NCBI GenBank assembly: GCA_041685935.1
Contig: JAWLES010000151.1
Span: 1-5,885 of the forward strand
DNA from: JAIPEK01 sp041685935
GTDB taxonomy: Bacteria > Desulfobacterota > Desulfobacteria > Desulfobacterales > Desulfobacteraceae
Length of the DNA: 5,885 nt
Reading direction: 5' to 3'
The notes below the pieces were generated by a model. That model made no database searches and was not told the origin of the DNA. It saw only the letters and a program-made list of their open reading frames with translations. Positions 5,302 through 5,885 of the stretch are shown piece by piece. How positions within the stretch are numbered: the stretch's first letter is position 1; every line of letters starts with the position of its first letter. A program made the translations under genes and the position numbers.

Positions 5302-5885
5302 TGGATCAAGGCAGCTCGCAAAAACCGACAATTTTTTTCATTGAAGAGGATGAACGCCTGCAGAAACTTGTGAAGGAATACCTTGCTGCGGAAGGTTCCT
5401 ACGATGCCCGGCTTGAAACGCCTGCCGGGTTTTTACGGAAAATGAATGACAAGTCACCGTTTCTGCCGGATATACTGATTTGCGGGTTTCACCTGAAAGA
5501 GGCGAGATACGAGGATATTTTCGACAAGGCAAGGGAGCTCAGCCCGGCGACCCAGAGGATTCTGATGGTTTCGTCCGAGGAGTTCGAGACCACCATTGAT
5601 GCGGTGAATCAGTCAAAGATCAACGGATGCCTCTATTACCCGTTTAAGCAGGAAGAACTGGTAAGGCAGGTGGAAGAGTCTTTGAAACAGTGCAACCTGG
5701 TCCGGAACCGTGAAAGGCTCAGACAGGTCAAAGAGCGTCAGAACAAAAAAATGTACAAAATGGCGCTCAAATTAAAGGAAAAGGACCGGGTATATTCTGA
5801 AAAAATCAGGGAAAAACAGGATGAGCTGGACAGGCTCAGAGGCAGTAAAACCGATGTGGAAAGTGTGGAGGAGTACATTACACAC
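5301..5885 (+). CDS. Degenerate receiver (pseudo-receiver) plus coiled coil, paralogue of the preceding gene, cut by window end
   Basis: Open to the right edge; 195 residues are visible. ATG 5301 shares its A with the previous TAA (TAATG), and AAGGTG (5291-5296) lies 4 bases upstream. The fold follows a receiver: IFFIEEDE (11-18), PDILICGFHLKE (56-67), RILMVSSEE (86-94) and CLYYPFKQEEL (110-120). Aligned with the preceding protein, the acidic pair is E15/E16, the phospho-acceptor Asp is G62, the switch Thr is V90 and the Lys is Y113. It therefore should not be phosphorylated in the normal way. The following coiled coil (about 138-180) aligns without gaps to residues 135-177 of the neighbour, about 15 of 43 identical by hand count, including QN-x-K-x-YK and LK-x-K. 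This indicates tandem duplication and divergence. The likely role is a partner or decoy of the active regulator. The part beyond 195 residues, which could carry an output domain, is unseen. Confidence 0.85.
   Translation, partial: MDQGSSQKPTIFFIEEDERLQKLVKEYLAAEGSYDARLETPAGFLRKMNDKSPFLPDILICGFHLKEARYEDIFDKARELSPATQRILMVSSEEFETTIDAVNQSKINGCLYYPFKQEELVRQVEESLKQCNLVRNRERLRQVKERQNKKMYKMALKLKEKDRVYSEKIREKQDELDRLRGSKTDVESVEEYITH

Noticed and set aside
4513..5331. Minus-strand 272-codon open frame opposite the response regulator.
   Set aside because: It is a shadow of the receiver/coiled-coil gene, whose conserved residues prove the plus-strand frame.

Overview
The window looks like part of the chromosome of an anaerobic bacterium, most likely a sulfate- or sulfur-reducing member of the Desulfobacterota (Desulfobacterales-like). 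The basis is a complete nfnAB pair (electron-bifurcating transhydrogenase), a CooT-type small nickel-binding protein, and receiver/coiled-coil proteins of a style I associate with that group. The taxonomic call is inference, because no rRNA or other marker is present. Coding density is ordinary, all genes are intact except where the window edge cuts one, and I see no insertion sequence, CRISPR array, tRNA or rRNA.

Layout. Positions 8-2282 (+) hold nfnA and nfnB, 34 bases apart, making the two subunits of NADH-dependent reduced ferredoxin:NADP+ oxidoreductase. A 335-base gap (2283-2617) follows. It has a perfect 15-bp stem-loop just after nfnB, an AT-rich promoter-like segment, and a leader that could fold as a pseudoknot. 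The leader precedes a 104-aa gene of unknown function (2618-2932, +). That gene converges with a three-gene minus-strand group separated from it by two hairpins. Read in transcription order, the group is a thymidylate kinase (tmk, 4336-3701, TTG start), a DUF3842-family protein (3655-3221) and a CooT-family protein (3209-3021). CooT follows DUF3842 by only 11 bases, and the DUF3842 stop codon overlaps the cooT ribosome binding site.

From the divergent region 4337-4563 a second plus-strand operon begins. Its first gene (4564-5301) is a response regulator with all canonical receiver residues followed by a coiled coil. The second gene starts in the stop codon of the first (TAATG at 5299-5303) and runs off the window. 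It was clearly derived from the same ancestor: its coiled coil aligns to the first without gaps. Its receiver domain, however, has lost the phospho-acceptor Asp, the switch Thr and the Lys. This tandem pair of a live receiver and a dead receiver with matching coiled coils is the most interesting item here.

How the genes work together. NfnAB links the NADH, NADPH and ferredoxin pools. The minus-strand group joins a nucleotide-metabolism enzyme to two small proteins that probably have no direct role in dTMP metabolism, so the DUF3842-cooT couple may be its own functional unit, with its own candidate promoter immediately upstream. The receiver pair is probably the start of a longer signalling operon continuing beyond 5885.
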